Shown in pieces: positions 44,178 through 54,396 of a stretch of 64,000 nt of DNA (the first letter of the stretch is position 1; each line of letters opens with the position of its first letter). The stretch lies in NCBI RefSeq assembly GCF_965213555.1, contig NZ_OZ243890.1, positions 558,001 to 622,000 of the forward strand. The letters run 5' to 3'. The stretch is from Acuticoccus sp965213555 (GTDB taxonomy: Bacteria > Pseudomonadota > Alphaproteobacteria > Rhizobiales > Amorphaceae). Both the position numbers and the translations under genes were made by a program. The notes beneath the pieces were generated by a model that worked only from the letters and a program-made list of their open reading frames with translations, was not told the DNA's origin and searched no databases.

Positions 44178-45466
44178 GGCCGCGTCTGGCCGGTCCCGCG
44201 GACCCTGTAGTTGAACGTGGTGAGCTGCTCGACGCCGACGGGCCCGCGCGCGTGCATCCGCCCGGTCGCGATGCCGATCTCCGCGCCCATGCCGAACTCA
44301 CCGCCGTCGGCGAACTGCGTCGAGGCGTTCACCATGACGATCGCCGAGTCCACCTCGGCGAGGAAGCGCTCGGCGACCGCCGCGTCCTCGGTGACGATGG
44401 CATCGGTGTGGTGCGAGCCGTGCCGCGCGATGTGGACGAGCGCGCCGCCGAGCCCGTCGACCACGGCCACGGACATGATCGGCGCGAGGTGCTCGGTGGC
44501 GTAGTCCGCCTCCGTGGCGGGCTCTATGGGCGTCAGGTCGCGGGTGCGGGCGTCCCCGCGCAGCGTGCAGCCGGCGGCCGCGAGCGCCTCTGCCAGCGCC
44601 GGCAGGTGGGTCGCAGCCGCCGCCGCATCCACGAGCAGCGTCTCAGCAGCGCCGCAGACGCCGGTGCGGCGCATCTTGGCGTTCACGACGATGTCGATCG
44701 CCATCGCGAGGTCCGCCGCGGCGTGCACGAACACGTGGTTCAGCCCCTCGAGGTGGGCGAACACCGGCACGCGCGCCTCCGCCTCGACGCGCTCCACGAG
44801 CCCGCGGCCGCCGCGGGGGACGATGACGTCGATGCCGCCCGCCGCACCCGCGAGCATGGCGCCCACCGCGGCGCGGTCCGTGGTGGGCACGAGCTGCACG
44901 GCGTCCCCAGGCAGCCCCGCCGAAACGAGGCCCTGCCGCAGCGCGTCCGCGATGGCGCTCGCCGAGGCGTGGGTCTCCGACCCCGACCGCAGGATGACCG
45001 CGTTGCCGGCCATGAGGCACAGCGCAGCAGCATCAGCGGTCACGTTCGGCCGGCTCTCGTAGATCACGCCGACGACACCGAGCGGGGTCGCGACGCGGGC
45101 GATCCTGAGGCCGTTGGGACGCTCCCAGGCCGCTAGCGTGCGGCCCACCGGGTCGTCGAGGTGGGCCACGTCGTCCACCGCGGCAGCCATCGCCGTCACA
45201 CGCTCTTCGCTGAGCGTCGCGCGGTCGCGGAACGCGCTCGTCCCCGCCATGGCGGCAAGGTCGGCCCGATTGGCGGCGAGGATCGCAGGCCCCGCAGCGC
45301 GCAGCGCGTCCGCCATGGCGTTGAGCGCGGCCCGCTTCGCCGCCGTCGGCGTGGTCGCGAGGATGGCCTGGGCCGCTCGCGCACGCCGACCGAGCGCGGC
45401 GACCAGCACGGCGGCGTCCTCGGACCCTGCTGGGACGCTTGCGGAGAGGATCGGGATCGCGCTCAC
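44174..45466 (-). CDS. proA: Gamma-glutamyl phosphate reductase
   Basis: 430 residues from GTG 45464-45466, overlapping proB's stop. Aldehyde-dehydrogenase superfamily: TPLGVVGVIYESRPNVTADA, GNAVILRSGSETHASASAI, IDVIVPRGGRGLVERVEAEA and MRRTGVCGAAETLLVDAAAA with the catalytic Cys. Reduces gamma-glutamyl phosphate to glutamate semialdehyde for proline synthesis, directly after ProB in the pathway and the operon. Confidence 0.97.
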   Translation of the reverse strand: MSAIPILSASVPAGSEDAAVLVAALGRRARAAQAILATTPTAAKRAALNAMADALRAAGPAILAANRADLAAMAGTSAFRDRATLSEERVTAMAAAVDDVAHLDDPVGRTLAAWERPNGLRIARVATPLGVVGVIYESRPNVTADAAALCLMAGNAVILRSGSETHASASAIADALRQGLVSAGLPGDAVQLVPTTDRAAVGAMLAGAAGGIDVIVPRGGRGLVERVEAEARVPVFAHLEGLNHVFVHAAADLAMAIDIVVNAKMRRTGVCGAAETLLVDAAAAATHLPALAEALAAAGCTLRGDARTRDLTPIEPATEADYATEHLAPIMSVAVVDGLGGALVHIARHGSHHTDAIVTEDAAVAERFLAEVDSAIVMVNASTQFADGGEFGMGAEIGIATGRMHARGPVGVEQLTTFNYRVRGTGQTRP

Positions 45467-46607
45467 GGAACCTCCGGTGGCGCCGCGGCGAGCGCCATGT
45501 CGTCACGATGCACCATGGTGGAGCGCACGCGCGGTCCCAGGCGCTCGGCGATTGTTGGCGTTTTCTCGCCAGCGATCAACCGCGCGTCCGCCGCGTCGTA
45601 GGCGACGAGGCCGCGGCCGACCTCACGCCCCACGCGGTCGAGCAGCCGGACCGCGTCGCCACGGGCGAACTCGCCCTCGACGGCAGCGACCCCGGCTGGC
45701 AAGAGGCTGCGTCCCGCGTGGATCGCCGCCACCGCGCCGTCGTCGAGCACCAGCGCGCCGCTCGCCTGGAGCGAGCCCGCGATCCACACCTTGCGCGCGG
45801 TGCCGGGATCGGAGCGTGGGTGGAACCAGGTCGCCCGCCCGCCGGCGTCCACCGCCGCAAGGGGGTGCGTGATGCGGCCGGACGCGATCACCATGGCGAC
45901 GCCCGCCTCGGTGGCGACGCGCGCGGCATCGAGCTTGGTGCGCATGCCGCCGCGCGACAGCGCCGAGCCAGCGTCGCCGGCCATCGCCCAAACCTCGTCG
46001 GTGAGGCGTGGCACCTCGGCGACGAACGTCGCGTCGGGGGACTCGTTCGGCGGCGCGGTGTAGAGCCCGTCGACGTCCGACAACAGGACCAGGCGGTCCG
46101 CCGACACCATCGCAGCGACGCGCGCGGCGAGCCGGTCGTTGTCGCCGTAGCGGATCTCGGTCGTCGCGACGGTGTCGTTCTCGTTGATCACCGGCACGAC
46201 GCCGGCGCGCAGGAGCTCGGCGATGGTGGAGCGCGCGTTGAGGTAGGCGCGCCGCTCCTCGGTGTCGCGCAGCGTGAGGAGGACCTGTGCGGCCCGCACG
46301 CCGGCACCGGCGAGCGCGCCCGACCAGGCGACGGCGAGCGCGATCTGGCCGACGGCGGCGGCCGCCTGGCTTTCCTCCAGCCGCAGCGGCCGCGTCCCGT
46401 AGCCGATGGGCCCACGGCCGAGCGCGATGGCGCCTGAGGAGACGATGAGGACGTCGGCGGCGCGTCGCAGCACCGCGACGTCCTGCGCCACGCTGGAGAG
46501 CCACTCGGCGCGCAGCCCGTCCTCATCGACGAGCAGCGAGGAGCCGAGCTTGACGACGACGCGACGGCCGCTCGTCAGCCGTCCCGCGATCCCGCTCATC
46601 CCGTCGC

Positions 46608-46611
<4 letters not shown>
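45463..46611 (-). CDS. proB: Glutamate 5-kinase with C-terminal PUA domain
   Basis: 382 residues from ATG 46609-46611, overlapping obg's stop as ATGA. Kinase domain: RRVVVKLGSSLLVDEDGLRA, VLIVSSGAIALGRGPIGYG, VVPVINENDTVATTEIRYGD NDRLAA, RLVLLSDVDGLYT, SRGGMRTKLDAARVATEAGV. The C-terminal ~75 residues are a PUA domain (ALVLDDGAVAAIHAGRSLLP). First step of proline synthesis; normally feedback-inhibited by proline. Confidence 0.97.
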
Positions 46612-47633
<1,022 letters not shown>

Positions 47634-47764
47634 GGCCGCACGACCCGCCAGCTCCGATGGGCAGCTCGGTCCCACAAGAGCCTGCGCGCTCCCGCCGTCA
47701 TGGCAGGCGCGCGTCGCCGGTCGCCCACGCTCGACATCTCAGGGACGCCGGCGGGCGGGACCGG

Positions 47765-48046
47765 CTACTCGGCCGCGGGGACGCTCACCCCCGGACGCTG
47801 CGGAGCGACCGACACGTAGACGCGCCCGAGGCGCCGGCGGAACGCCACGTAGCCCTCGGTGAGCGCGAACAGGGTGTGGTCCTTGCCCATGCCGACGTTG
47901 TCCCCGGCGTGCCAGCGCGTGCCGCGCTGGCGCACGATGATGTTGCCGGGCTCAACCGATTCGCCGCCGAACTTCTTGAATCCAAGCCGCCGGCCCGCCG
48001 TGTCACGGCCGTTGCGCGAGGAGCCGCCTGCCTTCTTGTGTGCCAT
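47765..48046 (-). CDS. rpmA: Ribosomal protein bL27
   Basis: 93 residues, MAHKKAGGSSRNGRDTAGRR at the start, FGGESVEPGNIIVRQRGTRW and NVGMGKDHTLFALTEGYVAF following. No N-terminal cleavable extension, unlike Firmicutes bL27. The tail after YVSVAPQ is slightly longer than the common 85-90 residues. Confidence 0.98.
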   Translation of the reverse strand: MAHKKAGGSSRNGRDTAGRRLGFKKFGGESVEPGNIIVRQRGTRWHAGDNVGMGKDHTLFALTEGYVAFRRRLGRVYVSVAPQRPGVSVPAAE

Positions 48047-48122
48047 CGTCGCTGTCCATTCCACCGGAGCAAGCGCCCGGAAGCCTTCTACCGGAGCGTG
48101 CAAGCCCCGATCATGTTACGGG

Positions 48123-48440
48123 TCAGGCGGTCGCCTGGATGTCGGTGATCTTCACGATCGTGAGATGCTGACGGTGGCCGTTGCGCCGGCGCGAGTTCTG
48201 CCGCCGCCGCTTCTTGAAGATGATGACCTTCTTGCCGCGCACCTGATCGACGATCTCGCCCTTGACCGTTGCGCCGGGCAGGTGCGGCGCACCGATCGAC
48301 GTCGCCTCGCCATCCGACACCATCAGCACGTCGTCGAACGACACGGCGTCGCCGGCGGCGCCGGAGAGCGTCTCGATGGTGAGCTGGTCCCCGGGCGTCA
48401 CCCTATACTGCTTGCCGCCCGTCTTGATCACCGCGAACAT
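48123..48440 (-). CDS. rplU: Ribosomal protein bL21
   Basis: 105 residues: MFAVIKTGGKQYRVTPGDQL, VMVSDGE region, KKVIIFKKRRRQNSRRRNGH with the RNA-binding KRRR...HRQ motif, QHLTIVKITDIQA. First gene of the rplU-rpmA-obg chain; preceded by GAGGGGACGACG. Confidence 0.98.
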   Translation of the reverse strand: MFAVIKTGGKQYRVTPGDQLTIETLSGAAGDAVSFDDVLMVSDGEATSIGAPHLPGATVKGEIVDQVRGKKVIIFKKRRRQNSRRRNGHRQHLTIVKITDIQATA

Positions 48441-48761
48441 CGTCGTCCCCTCACTCCCGCGCCCTACGCGGGCCGACCCAGCTCGCCCGACGCCGTCCGG
48501 CCCGTCGTCCCAGATGTCCGCGCCGCAGCGACGCAATGCACGCCAGCCGCGCACCATTCGCGTAAGCCCGGAACGTGGGCAGTCAGCGGCCGATCGAAAC
48601 CCTGCTCCAAGTGCTCGCAGGTACGGTCGGCTGCCCGCACTGTCAAGCCGACGGCGACGGGCAGGGCACAGCCCAGCGACGCGTCCGGCAGGGTCTGTCA
48701 CGCCGCTTGCATGATCCGCGTCGACCGTCATGATGACGGTCAAAACGTTGGGAGACCACGA
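48441..48761. other. Divergent intergenic region between rplU and the amino-acid transporter operon
   Basis: No protein or RNA recognised in 321 bp. It must carry the rplU promoter and leader on the minus strand and the transporter promoter on the plus strand. The palindrome-like CCGTCATGATGACGG at about 48725-48739, 23 bp before the transporter start, could be an operator. Confidence 0.4.
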
Positions 48762-49532
48762 ATGTCACGTCCCTTGATCGCTGCGCTCGTCGCTGCGGCC
48801 CTCGCTGCGCCGGCGGCCGCCCAGGACACGATGGAGCTGCGCATCGGCACCGAGGGTGCCTATCCTCCATTCAACTTTTATGATTCGGACCGTAACCTGA
48901 CGGGCTTCGACGTCGACATCGCGAGGGCGCTCTGCGAGGAAATGAACGCCGACTGCACCTTCGTCGCGCAGTCCTGGGACGGGATCATCCCAGCGCTGCG
49001 GGCCGGCAAGTTCGACGCCATCATCGCCTCCATGTCGATCACGCCGGAGCGCGACGAGGTCGTCGACTTCACCAACAAGTACTACAACACGCCGCCGGCG
49101 ATCGCGGTCCCCAAGGACTCCGAGCTCACCGAGGCGAGCGCCGAGGCGATGGCGGACATCACGCTCGGCGCCCAGTCCGCGACCACCCACGCGAACTACG
49201 CGGAGGAGTACTTCCCGGAGACCGAGCTCAGGCGCTACGGCACGCCGGAGGAGTACAAGCTCGACCTCGCGTCGGGTCGCATCGACGCCGCCATCGACGA
49301 CGTCGTCGTCCTGTCCGACTGGGTGAACTCGGAGGACGGCGCGTGCTGCGAGATCCTCACCACGCTGACGCCCGACCCCGTCATCAACGGGATGGGCGCG
49401 GGGATCGCCGTGCGCGAGGGCGAGGAGGAGCTCATCGCGAAGTTCAACGACGCCATCGCGGCGATCCGCGAGGACGGGACCTACGAGGAGATCCAGTCGA
49501 AGTACTTCGACTTCGACGTCTACGGCGACTGA
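48762..49532 (+). CDS. Amino-acid ABC transporter periplasmic binding protein (Lys/Arg/Orn/His type)
   Basis: 256 residues. Signal peptide MSRPLIAALVAAALAAPAAA. Family-3 SBP motifs: RIGTEGAYPPFNFYDSDRNL, TGFDVDIARALCEEMNADCT, WDGIIPALRAGKFDAIIASM SITPERDEVVDFTNKYY, DLASGRIDAAIDDVVV. A Cys pair (GACCEI) is conserved in this basic-amino-acid subgroup. Shine-Dalgarno GGGAG precedes the ATG. Two permeases follow. Confidence 0.92.
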   Translation: MSRPLIAALVAAALAAPAAAQDTMELRIGTEGAYPPFNFYDSDRNLTGFDVDIARALCEEMNADCTFVAQSWDGIIPALRAGKFDAIIASMSITPERDEVVDFTNKYYNTPPAIAVPKDSELTEASAEAMADITLGAQSATTHANYAEEYFPETELRRYGTPEEYKLDLASGRIDAAIDDVVVLSDWVNSEDGACCEILTTLTPDPVINGMGAGIAVREGEEELIAKFNDAIAAIREDGTYEEIQSKYFDFDVYGD

Positions 49533-49620
49533 CGTCGGCGCAGGCTCGACCGCGGCGACAGGGCGCGCCGCGGGCCGACCCTTACGGTCCGTAGGCTGAT
49601 ACCCAACCCGAGCTCTTCCC

Positions 49621-50328
49621 ATGGACCTTCTCGCGCTGCTCGCCTACGGCCCGGACGGATGGGGTGACGAGCTCCTTGCGGGGTTGCGCATCACGCTGCT
49701 TCTGGCGCTCGCCACCGCGCCGCTGGCGCTCGTCCTCGGCTTCGCGCTCGCGCTGGCACGGCGCTGGGGCAACCCGCTCCTGGCGGCCCCGGCGACCCTC
49801 TTCGCCACGGTCTTCAAGGGCCTGCCGGAGCTAATCACGCTGTTCATCGTGTACTACGGTGCGGCGATGGCCCTGCGCGCGGCGGTCGGGCTCGTGTCGG
49901 ACGCCTACGTCCAGCTGCCGGCGTTCCTCGCCGGCATGATCGCGCTGGGCGCGGTGTCCGCCGCGTTCTGCTCGGAGGTCTTCATGGCAGCGCTGTCGGG
50001 CGTCTCGCGCGGTCAGCACGAGGCGGCGACCGCGCTCGGCCTGTCGCGTGTCGCGATCCTCACCAAGGTCACGCTGCCGCAGGTCATGCGCCTCGCGCTG
50101 CCGGGCCTCGGCAACCTGTGGCTCGTCCTCCTCAAGGACACCGCCTACGTCGCCGTCATCGCGCTGCCAGACCTGTTGCGCCGCACCACCATCGCCGTCG
50201 GAGCCACGAAGGAGCCGTTCTTCTTCTACCTCGTCGCGATCCTCATCTACTTCGCGGTCTCGCTGGCCTCCATGGGCCTCTTCGGGCTCCTCGAGGCGCG
50301 CTACAGCCGCGGCTTCACGGCCCGATGA
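49621..50328 (+). CDS. Amino-acid ABC transporter permease (HisQ-like)
   Basis: 235 residues, five membrane helices. WGDELLAGLRITLLLALATA is the His/Glu/Gln/Arg permease start, FKGLPELITLFIVYYGAAMA the conserved periplasmic motif, and EAATALGLSRVAILTKVTLP QVMRLALPG the EAA loop that docks the ATPase. ATGA overlap with the next permease. Confidence 0.92.
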   Translation: MDLLALLAYGPDGWGDELLAGLRITLLLALATAPLALVLGFALALARRWGNPLLAAPATLFATVFKGLPELITLFIVYYGAAMALRAAVGLVSDAYVQLPAFLAGMIALGAVSAAFCSEVFMAALSGVSRGQHEAATALGLSRVAILTKVTLPQVMRLALPGLGNLWLVLLKDTAYVAVIALPDLLRRTTIAVGATKEPFFFYLVAILIYFAVSLASMGLFGLLEARYSRGFTAR

Positions 50329-51062
50329 TCGTGCTGCCGGACGTCCTCGTCGACTACGCCGACGACCTGCTCGAGGGGTTCCTCATCACCATCGAGCTCG
50401 TCGTCATCGGCGTCGTGGTCGGCGCGGTGGTGGCGGGCTTCATCGCCGCTGGGCGACTGTCCCATCGCCGCTGGCTCCGTGTGACGACCTGGCTCTACAC
50501 CAACCTCCTGCGCGGCTCGCCGCTGCTCGCCCAACTCTTCCTGATCTACTACGGCGCCGGCCAGTTCGCGGACTTCTGGGAGAGCGTCGGCCTGTGGTGG
50601 TTCCTGTCCGAGCCGTTCAACTGCGCCGCGCTCGCCTTCGTGCTCAACACGTCCGCCTACCAGGCTGAGATCTTCCGCGGCGCGGTGCAGGCGATCCCGA
50701 CCGGGCAGTGGGAGGGCGGCGACGCGCTGGGGCTCGACCGCCGACGCGTCTTCACGAAGGTGGTGGCCCCACAGGCCGCGCTCTACGCGTTGCGCCCGTT
50801 CGGCAACGACATCATCCTCACCATCAAGGGGTCGGCGGTCGCCTCGGTCGTCACCGTGTATGACCTGCTCGGCGAGACGCGGCTCGCCTACTCGGACACG
50901 TTCGACTTCTCGGTCTACTTCTACGCCGCCGCGCTCTACCTCATCCTCGTGGAGACGCTGCGACGCGTCTGGAACCTCTTGGAGCGCCGACTGACCCGCC
51001 ACCTCGACCCGGAGGTCCGCCGCAGGGCCGCAGGCGGCGAGCCGCAGGCGGCGCTCACGTGA
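50325..51062 (+). CDS. Amino-acid ABC transporter permease (HisM-like)
   Basis: 245 residues from ATG 50325-50327. LLEGFLITIELVVIGVVVGA, LLRGSPLLAQLFLIYYGAGQ and TSAYQAEIFRGAVQAIPTGQ WEGGDALGLDRRRVFTKVVA PQA (EAA loop) are typical. Pairs with the HisQ-like protein to form the pore. No ATP-binding protein gene follows; the next gene begins inside the stop codon. Confidence 0.92.
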   Translation: MIVLPDVLVDYADDLLEGFLITIELVVIGVVVGAVVAGFIAAGRLSHRRWLRVTTWLYTNLLRGSPLLAQLFLIYYGAGQFADFWESVGLWWFLSEPFNCAALAFVLNTSAYQAEIFRGAVQAIPTGQWEGGDALGLDRRRVFTKVVAPQAALYALRPFGNDIILTIKGSAVASVVTVYDLLGETRLAYSDTFDFSVYFYAAALYLILVETLRRVWNLLERRLTRHLDPEVRRRAAGGEPQAALT

Positions 51063-52198
51063 GACGCAGGCCCTGGCAGCGCGCCACCATCGCCGCCCAG
51101 GCCGACGGGCAGGTGGACGAGGCGAGCGGTGGCGTCGTCGGCCCGTGGCAGCCGTCCACCACGTTCCTGCGGGACGCGGACTACGCGCCGCCAGCCTCGG
51201 GCGACGTCTACCGGCGCGACCAGAACCCAACGGTGCGCGAGGCCGAACGCGTCATCGCCGCGCTGGAGGGGGCGGCGGAGGCGCGGCTCTTCGCCTCCGG
51301 GCTCGCCGCCATCGCCGCGGTCATGCGCTCCGCCGGCGGCCCCGTGGTCGTCCAGCGCGGCACGTACTACGGCACCGCCGTCCTCGCCGAGCGCCTCGCC
51401 GCCGCTGGCCTTCCGGTGGCGACGTTCGACCCGGCGGACATGGGCTCGCTCGAAGCCGCGTGCGCGGAGCACCGCCCAGCGCTGGTCCTCATCGAGACCC
51501 CGTCCAACCCTTGGCTCACCGTGGTCCCCATCGCCGAGGCCGCATCCATCGCGCATCGCCATGGCGCACGCCTCGCCGTGGACTCCACCGCCGCGACGCC
51601 CATCGTGACGCGGCCCCTGGAGCACGGCGCGGACGTCGTCGTGCACTCGGCGACCAAGGCGCTCAACGGCCACTCCGACGTCCTCGCCGGTGCGGTCGCC
51701 GTCGCCGAGCCGTCCGGGGACGCCTGGGACGAGCTCCTCAAGCTGCGCGCGACGGAGGGCGCCGTCGCGAGCCCGTTCGACGCCTGGCTCCTCACGCGCG
51801 GCATGCGCACCGTGCACCTGCGCGTCGCCGAGGCGGGCCGCTCGGCCCTCCACATCGCCCACTGGCTCGCCGAGCACCCGAGGGTCGCGACGGTGCGCTA
51901 CCCTGGGCTGGCCGATCACCCTCGCCACGCCGTCGCCGCCGCGCAGATGGACGGGTTCGGCATGCTCCTGTCGTTCGACGTAAAAGACGGCGCGCCACAC
52001 GCCCTCGCCGTCGCCGGACGCCTCAACCTCGTCAAGCGGGCGACCTCCCTCGGCGGCGTCGAGTCGCTCATCGAGCACCGCCACTCCATCGAGCCCGCAG
52101 CGACGGGGATCCCCGAAGGTCTCCTGCGCCTCTCCGTCGGGATCGAGGCGGTGGAGGACCTCGTCGCCGACCTCGCCGAGGCGCTCGACGCCCCCTGA
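51059..52198 (+). CDS. PLP-dependent cystathionine gamma-synthase/lyase family enzyme
   Basis: 379 residues from GTG 51059. Cys/Met metabolism family: QPSTTFLRDADYA, YRRDQNPTVREAERVIAALE, ARLFASGLAAIAAVMRS, LVLIETPSNPWLTVVPIAEA, LAVDSTAATPIVTRPLEHGA and DVVVHSATKALNGHSDVLAG with the Schiff-base Lys in SATK. ATSLGGVESLIEHRHSIEP closes the active site. Gamma-synthase, gamma-lyase or sulfhydrylase activity cannot be told apart by eye. Translationally coupled to the transporter, so it may process the imported amino acid. Confidence 0.9.
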   Translation: MRRRPWQRATIAAQADGQVDEASGGVVGPWQPSTTFLRDADYAPPASGDVYRRDQNPTVREAERVIAALEGAAEARLFASGLAAIAAVMRSAGGPVVVQRGTYYGTAVLAERLAAAGLPVATFDPADMGSLEAACAEHRPALVLIETPSNPWLTVVPIAEAASIAHRHGARLAVDSTAATPIVTRPLEHGADVVVHSATKALNGHSDVLAGAVAVAEPSGDAWDELLKLRATEGAVASPFDAWLLTRGMRTVHLRVAEAGRSALHIAHWLAEHPRVATVRYPGLADHPRHAVAAAQMDGFGMLLSFDVKDGAPHALAVAGRLNLVKRATSLGGVESLIEHRHSIEPAATGIPEGLLRLSVGIEAVEDLVADLAEALDAP

Positions 52199-52257
52199 CG
52201 GCCTGACAGGCCGGCCCTGCGCCGCTAACACACGCACGAACACGCAAGGAGCCGCAG

Positions 52258-53127
52258 ATGGCGAACGTCGCATTCCTGGGTCTTGGGGTCATGGGCTACC
52301 CGATGGCCGGCCACCTGAAGAAGGGCGGGCACGAGGTCACCGTCTACAACCGCACGACCGAGAAGGCGGAGCGCTGGGCGTCCGAGCACGGCGGCGACCA
52401 CGAGCCGACCCCGCGCGAGGCGGCGGCTGGCAAGGAGTTCGTGTTCTGCTGCGTCGGCAACGACGAGGACCTGCGCGCCGTGACCACCGGCCCCGACGGT
52501 GCGTTCGGCGGAATGGAGTCCGGCGCGACGTTCATCGACAACACCACCGCGTCCGCCGAGGTTGCGCGCGAGCTCGGCGACGCAGCCGCCGAGGCGGGCT
52601 TCGACTTCCTCGACGCCCCCGTCTCGGGCGGACAGGCGGGCGCGGAGAACGGCGCGCTCACCGTCATGGTCGGCGGCCGGCAGGACGTGTTCGACCGCGC
52701 CAAGCCCATCATCGACTGCTACGCCAAGATGGTGGGCCTCATGGGTGACACCGGCGCCGGCCAGCTCACCAAGATGGTGAACCAGACCTGCATCGCGGGC
52801 CTCGTCCAGGGATTGGCCGAAGGGATCCACTTCGCCAAGGCCGCCGGCCTTGACGTGGAGCAGGTGATCTCAGTGATCTCCAAGGGAGCCGCCCAGTCCT
52901 GGCAGATGGAGAACCGCTGGAAGACGATGGACGCAGACCATTACGACCACGGCTTCGCCGTGAACTGGATGCGCAAGGACCTGTCCATCGTGCTCGACGA
53001 GGCGCGGCGCAACGGCGCGCGCATGCCGGTGACGGCGCTGGTCGACCAGTTCTACGCCGACGTCCAGAAGATGGGCGGGGGGCGCTACGACACGTCGTCG
53101 TTGCTCGCCCGCCTCGAGCGCGGCTGA
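52258..53127 (+). CDS. 3-hydroxyisobutyrate dehydrogenase-family oxidoreductase
   Basis: 289 residues. Rossmann start VAFLGLGVMGYPMAGHLKKG; FIDNTTASAEVARELGDAAA; DAPVSGGQAGAENGALTVMV (substrate-binding loop); GAGQLTKMVNQ with the catalytic Lys. NAD(P)-dependent dehydrogenase of beta-hydroxyacids (3-hydroxyisobutyrate, tartronate semialdehyde or relatives). Preceded by AAGGAGCCGCAG. Its 3' end overlaps the convergent kinase gene by 43 bp. Confidence 0.92.
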   Translation: MANVAFLGLGVMGYPMAGHLKKGGHEVTVYNRTTEKAERWASEHGGDHEPTPREAAAGKEFVFCCVGNDEDLRAVTTGPDGAFGGMESGATFIDNTTASAEVARELGDAAAEAGFDFLDAPVSGGQAGAENGALTVMVGGRQDVFDRAKPIIDCYAKMVGLMGDTGAGQLTKMVNQTCIAGLVQGLAEGIHFAKAAGLDVEQVISVISKGAAQSWQMENRWKTMDADHYDHGFAVNWMRKDLSIVLDEARRNGARMPVTALVDQFYADVQKMGGGRYDTSSLLARLERG

Positions 53128-53675
53128 TCGCCGGTCCTGCCTTGCTCTAGGCCGTTCGGAGCGAGGGTCGCGACAATGCGTGCGACGGCGTCGTCGGCGC
53201 CCTCGCCCGCCGTGTCGATCCGCATGGTCGCCTCCGGGAAGGGTGTGTAGGCCCGCTGGAGCACGGCCGACCAACGGGGATGCTGTGACGGTGCGGACGC
53301 ATGGCGGGCGGCGACGCGCCGCGCGTGTTCGCCCGTGTCGGCGCAGACGACCTCGACCTCGAGGATGCTGGCGCCGGTCCGCGCCGCGGCAGCCCGCCAC
53401 GCGGCACGGCTCTCCGCGACCGGGTTGACGCTGTCGCCGACCACCCTATGCCCGAGCGCAAGGTTGTCCGCCGCGACGGCGATGGCAGCGGCATAGCCCG
53501 CATCCTCGGGCACATGGATGGCGAGGGCCGACCCAGCCAAGGCGGCCTCGACGGTGTCGATCCTCAGGTAGACCGCTCGGAGCTGGCGCGCGAGCCGGAG
53601 CGCGATCGTCGACTTGCCGACGCCGGGCAATCCGGCGAAGGCGACGAGGACGGGTGCCGTCAGGCGGGGCCGCAT
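53085..53675 (-). CDS. P-loop ATPase/kinase of unknown substrate
   Basis: 196 residues from ATG 53673-53675. Walker A FAGLPGVGKSTIALRLARQL, then YLRIDTVEAALAGSA, a conserved pattern of AAA_33-type small kinases, and VVGDSVNPVAESRAAWRAAA (VxDSVNP...R..W). These proteins resemble zeta-toxin/aminoglycoside-kinase-like P-loop phosphotransferases. Overlaps the preceding periplasmic-protein gene by 16 bp and the convergent dehydrogenase gene by 43 bp. Confidence 0.82.
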   Translation of the reverse strand: MRPRLTAPVLVAFAGLPGVGKSTIALRLARQLRAVYLRIDTVEAALAGSALAIHVPEDAGYAAAIAVAADNLALGHRVVGDSVNPVAESRAAWRAAAARTGASILEVEVVCADTGEHARRVAARHASAPSQHPRWSAVLQRAYTPFPEATMRIDTAGEGADDAVARIVATLAPNGLEQGRTGDQPRSRRASNDDVS

Positions 53676-53995
53676 ACCCCGCGGCGGGTCGTGTCTCCCT
53701 CCTCGTAGACGAGGGCGCCGGTGGCCGGATCGACGGTCAGGGACCGCTCGTCCTCGCCGTCGATGCGGCAAACGCCGTCCGACAGCTCGCCGGTGGTGCC
53801 ACCGAACGCGCAGCTCCCGTCGGCCTCGTTGCGAACGAGGGTGATCTCCTCGCCGTCCTCCATCAGACACACGAGCTCCTCGCCCGCACCGCCCGCCGCC
53901 GGCGCGTCGCTCTGCGTGCCGGTTCCGGAGGCGGTCTGCCCGGCGGCCGCCGCCGGCGCGAGGGCGAGGATCGCAACGAGCGCCATGCGCCTCAT
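53660..53995 (-). CDS. Small secreted protein with four cysteines, unknown
   Basis: 111 residues from MRRMALVAILALAPAAAAGQ, a clear signal peptide. The mature protein has four Cys (ELVCLMEDG, DGSCAFGG, DGVCRIDG, RGVCGPA), suggesting two periplasmic disulfides, and an acidic beta-rich body. Not recognised. The ATG overlaps the cupin stop by 4 bp, so it is in the NDUFA12 operon, where alphaproteobacteria often carry a different secreted protein (DUF2155). Confidence 0.75.
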   Translation of the reverse strand: MRRMALVAILALAPAAAAGQTASGTGTQSDAPAAGGAGEELVCLMEDGEEITLVRNEADGSCAFGGTTGELSDGVCRIDGEDERSLTVDPATGALVYEEGDTTRRGVCGPA

Positions 53996-54396
53996 CGGGT
54001 GCTCCCTAGGTAGTCCGCGTCGGCGACGGGCTCGAGCCAGGCGACGTGCGCGTCGCCGTCGCGCTCGTGCATCGCAACGTGGGTCATGGAGGTCGTGTCG
54101 GTGGCGCCGTGCCAGTGCTTCTCGCCGGGCGGGATCCACACCGTGTCGCCGGCGCGGATCTCCACCCGCGTTTCGCCCTCGGTCTGGAACCAGCCGCAGC
54201 CCTGGGTCACGAACAGCGTCTGGCCGAGTGGGTGATGGTGCCAGTTGGTGCGGGCTCCCGGCATGAACGACACCAGCGTCGCAGCGACCCTTGCCGGGTC
54301 CGGCGCGGTGTGGATCGGGGTCTGCCACACCGTCCCGATGAAGTAGCTTTCGGGCGCCTTGATCGACGCCGTTTCGCCGCATCGCATAAGCTTCAT
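53992..54396 (-). CDS. Cupin-domain protein (mandelonitrile lyase/quercetinase-like small cupin)
   Basis: 134 residues, MKLMRCGETASIKAPESYFI at the start. Motif 1 PGARTNWHHHPLGQTLFVTQ G supplies two His and a Gln, and motif 2 IRAGDTVWIPPGEKHWHGAT supplies a His, so a metal site is likely. The size and GxxxxWHxHPxGQTLxVxxG pattern match small bicupin-like (R)-mandelonitrile lyases and related oxidoreductases. ATGA overlaps on both sides place it in a tight operon with NDUFA12. Confidence 0.85.
   Translation of the reverse strand: MKLMRCGETASIKAPESYFIGTVWQTPIHTAPDPARVAATLVSFMPGARTNWHHHPLGQTLFVTQGCGWFQTEGETRVEIRAGDTVWIPPGEKHWHGATDTTSMTHVAMHERDGDAHVAWLEPVADADYLGSTR

Noticed and set aside
53085..53127. 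Overlap of kinase and dehydrogenase 3' ends as a sign of mis-annotation
   Set aside because: Both proteins are supported to near their ends; short convergent overlaps occur in this compact genome.
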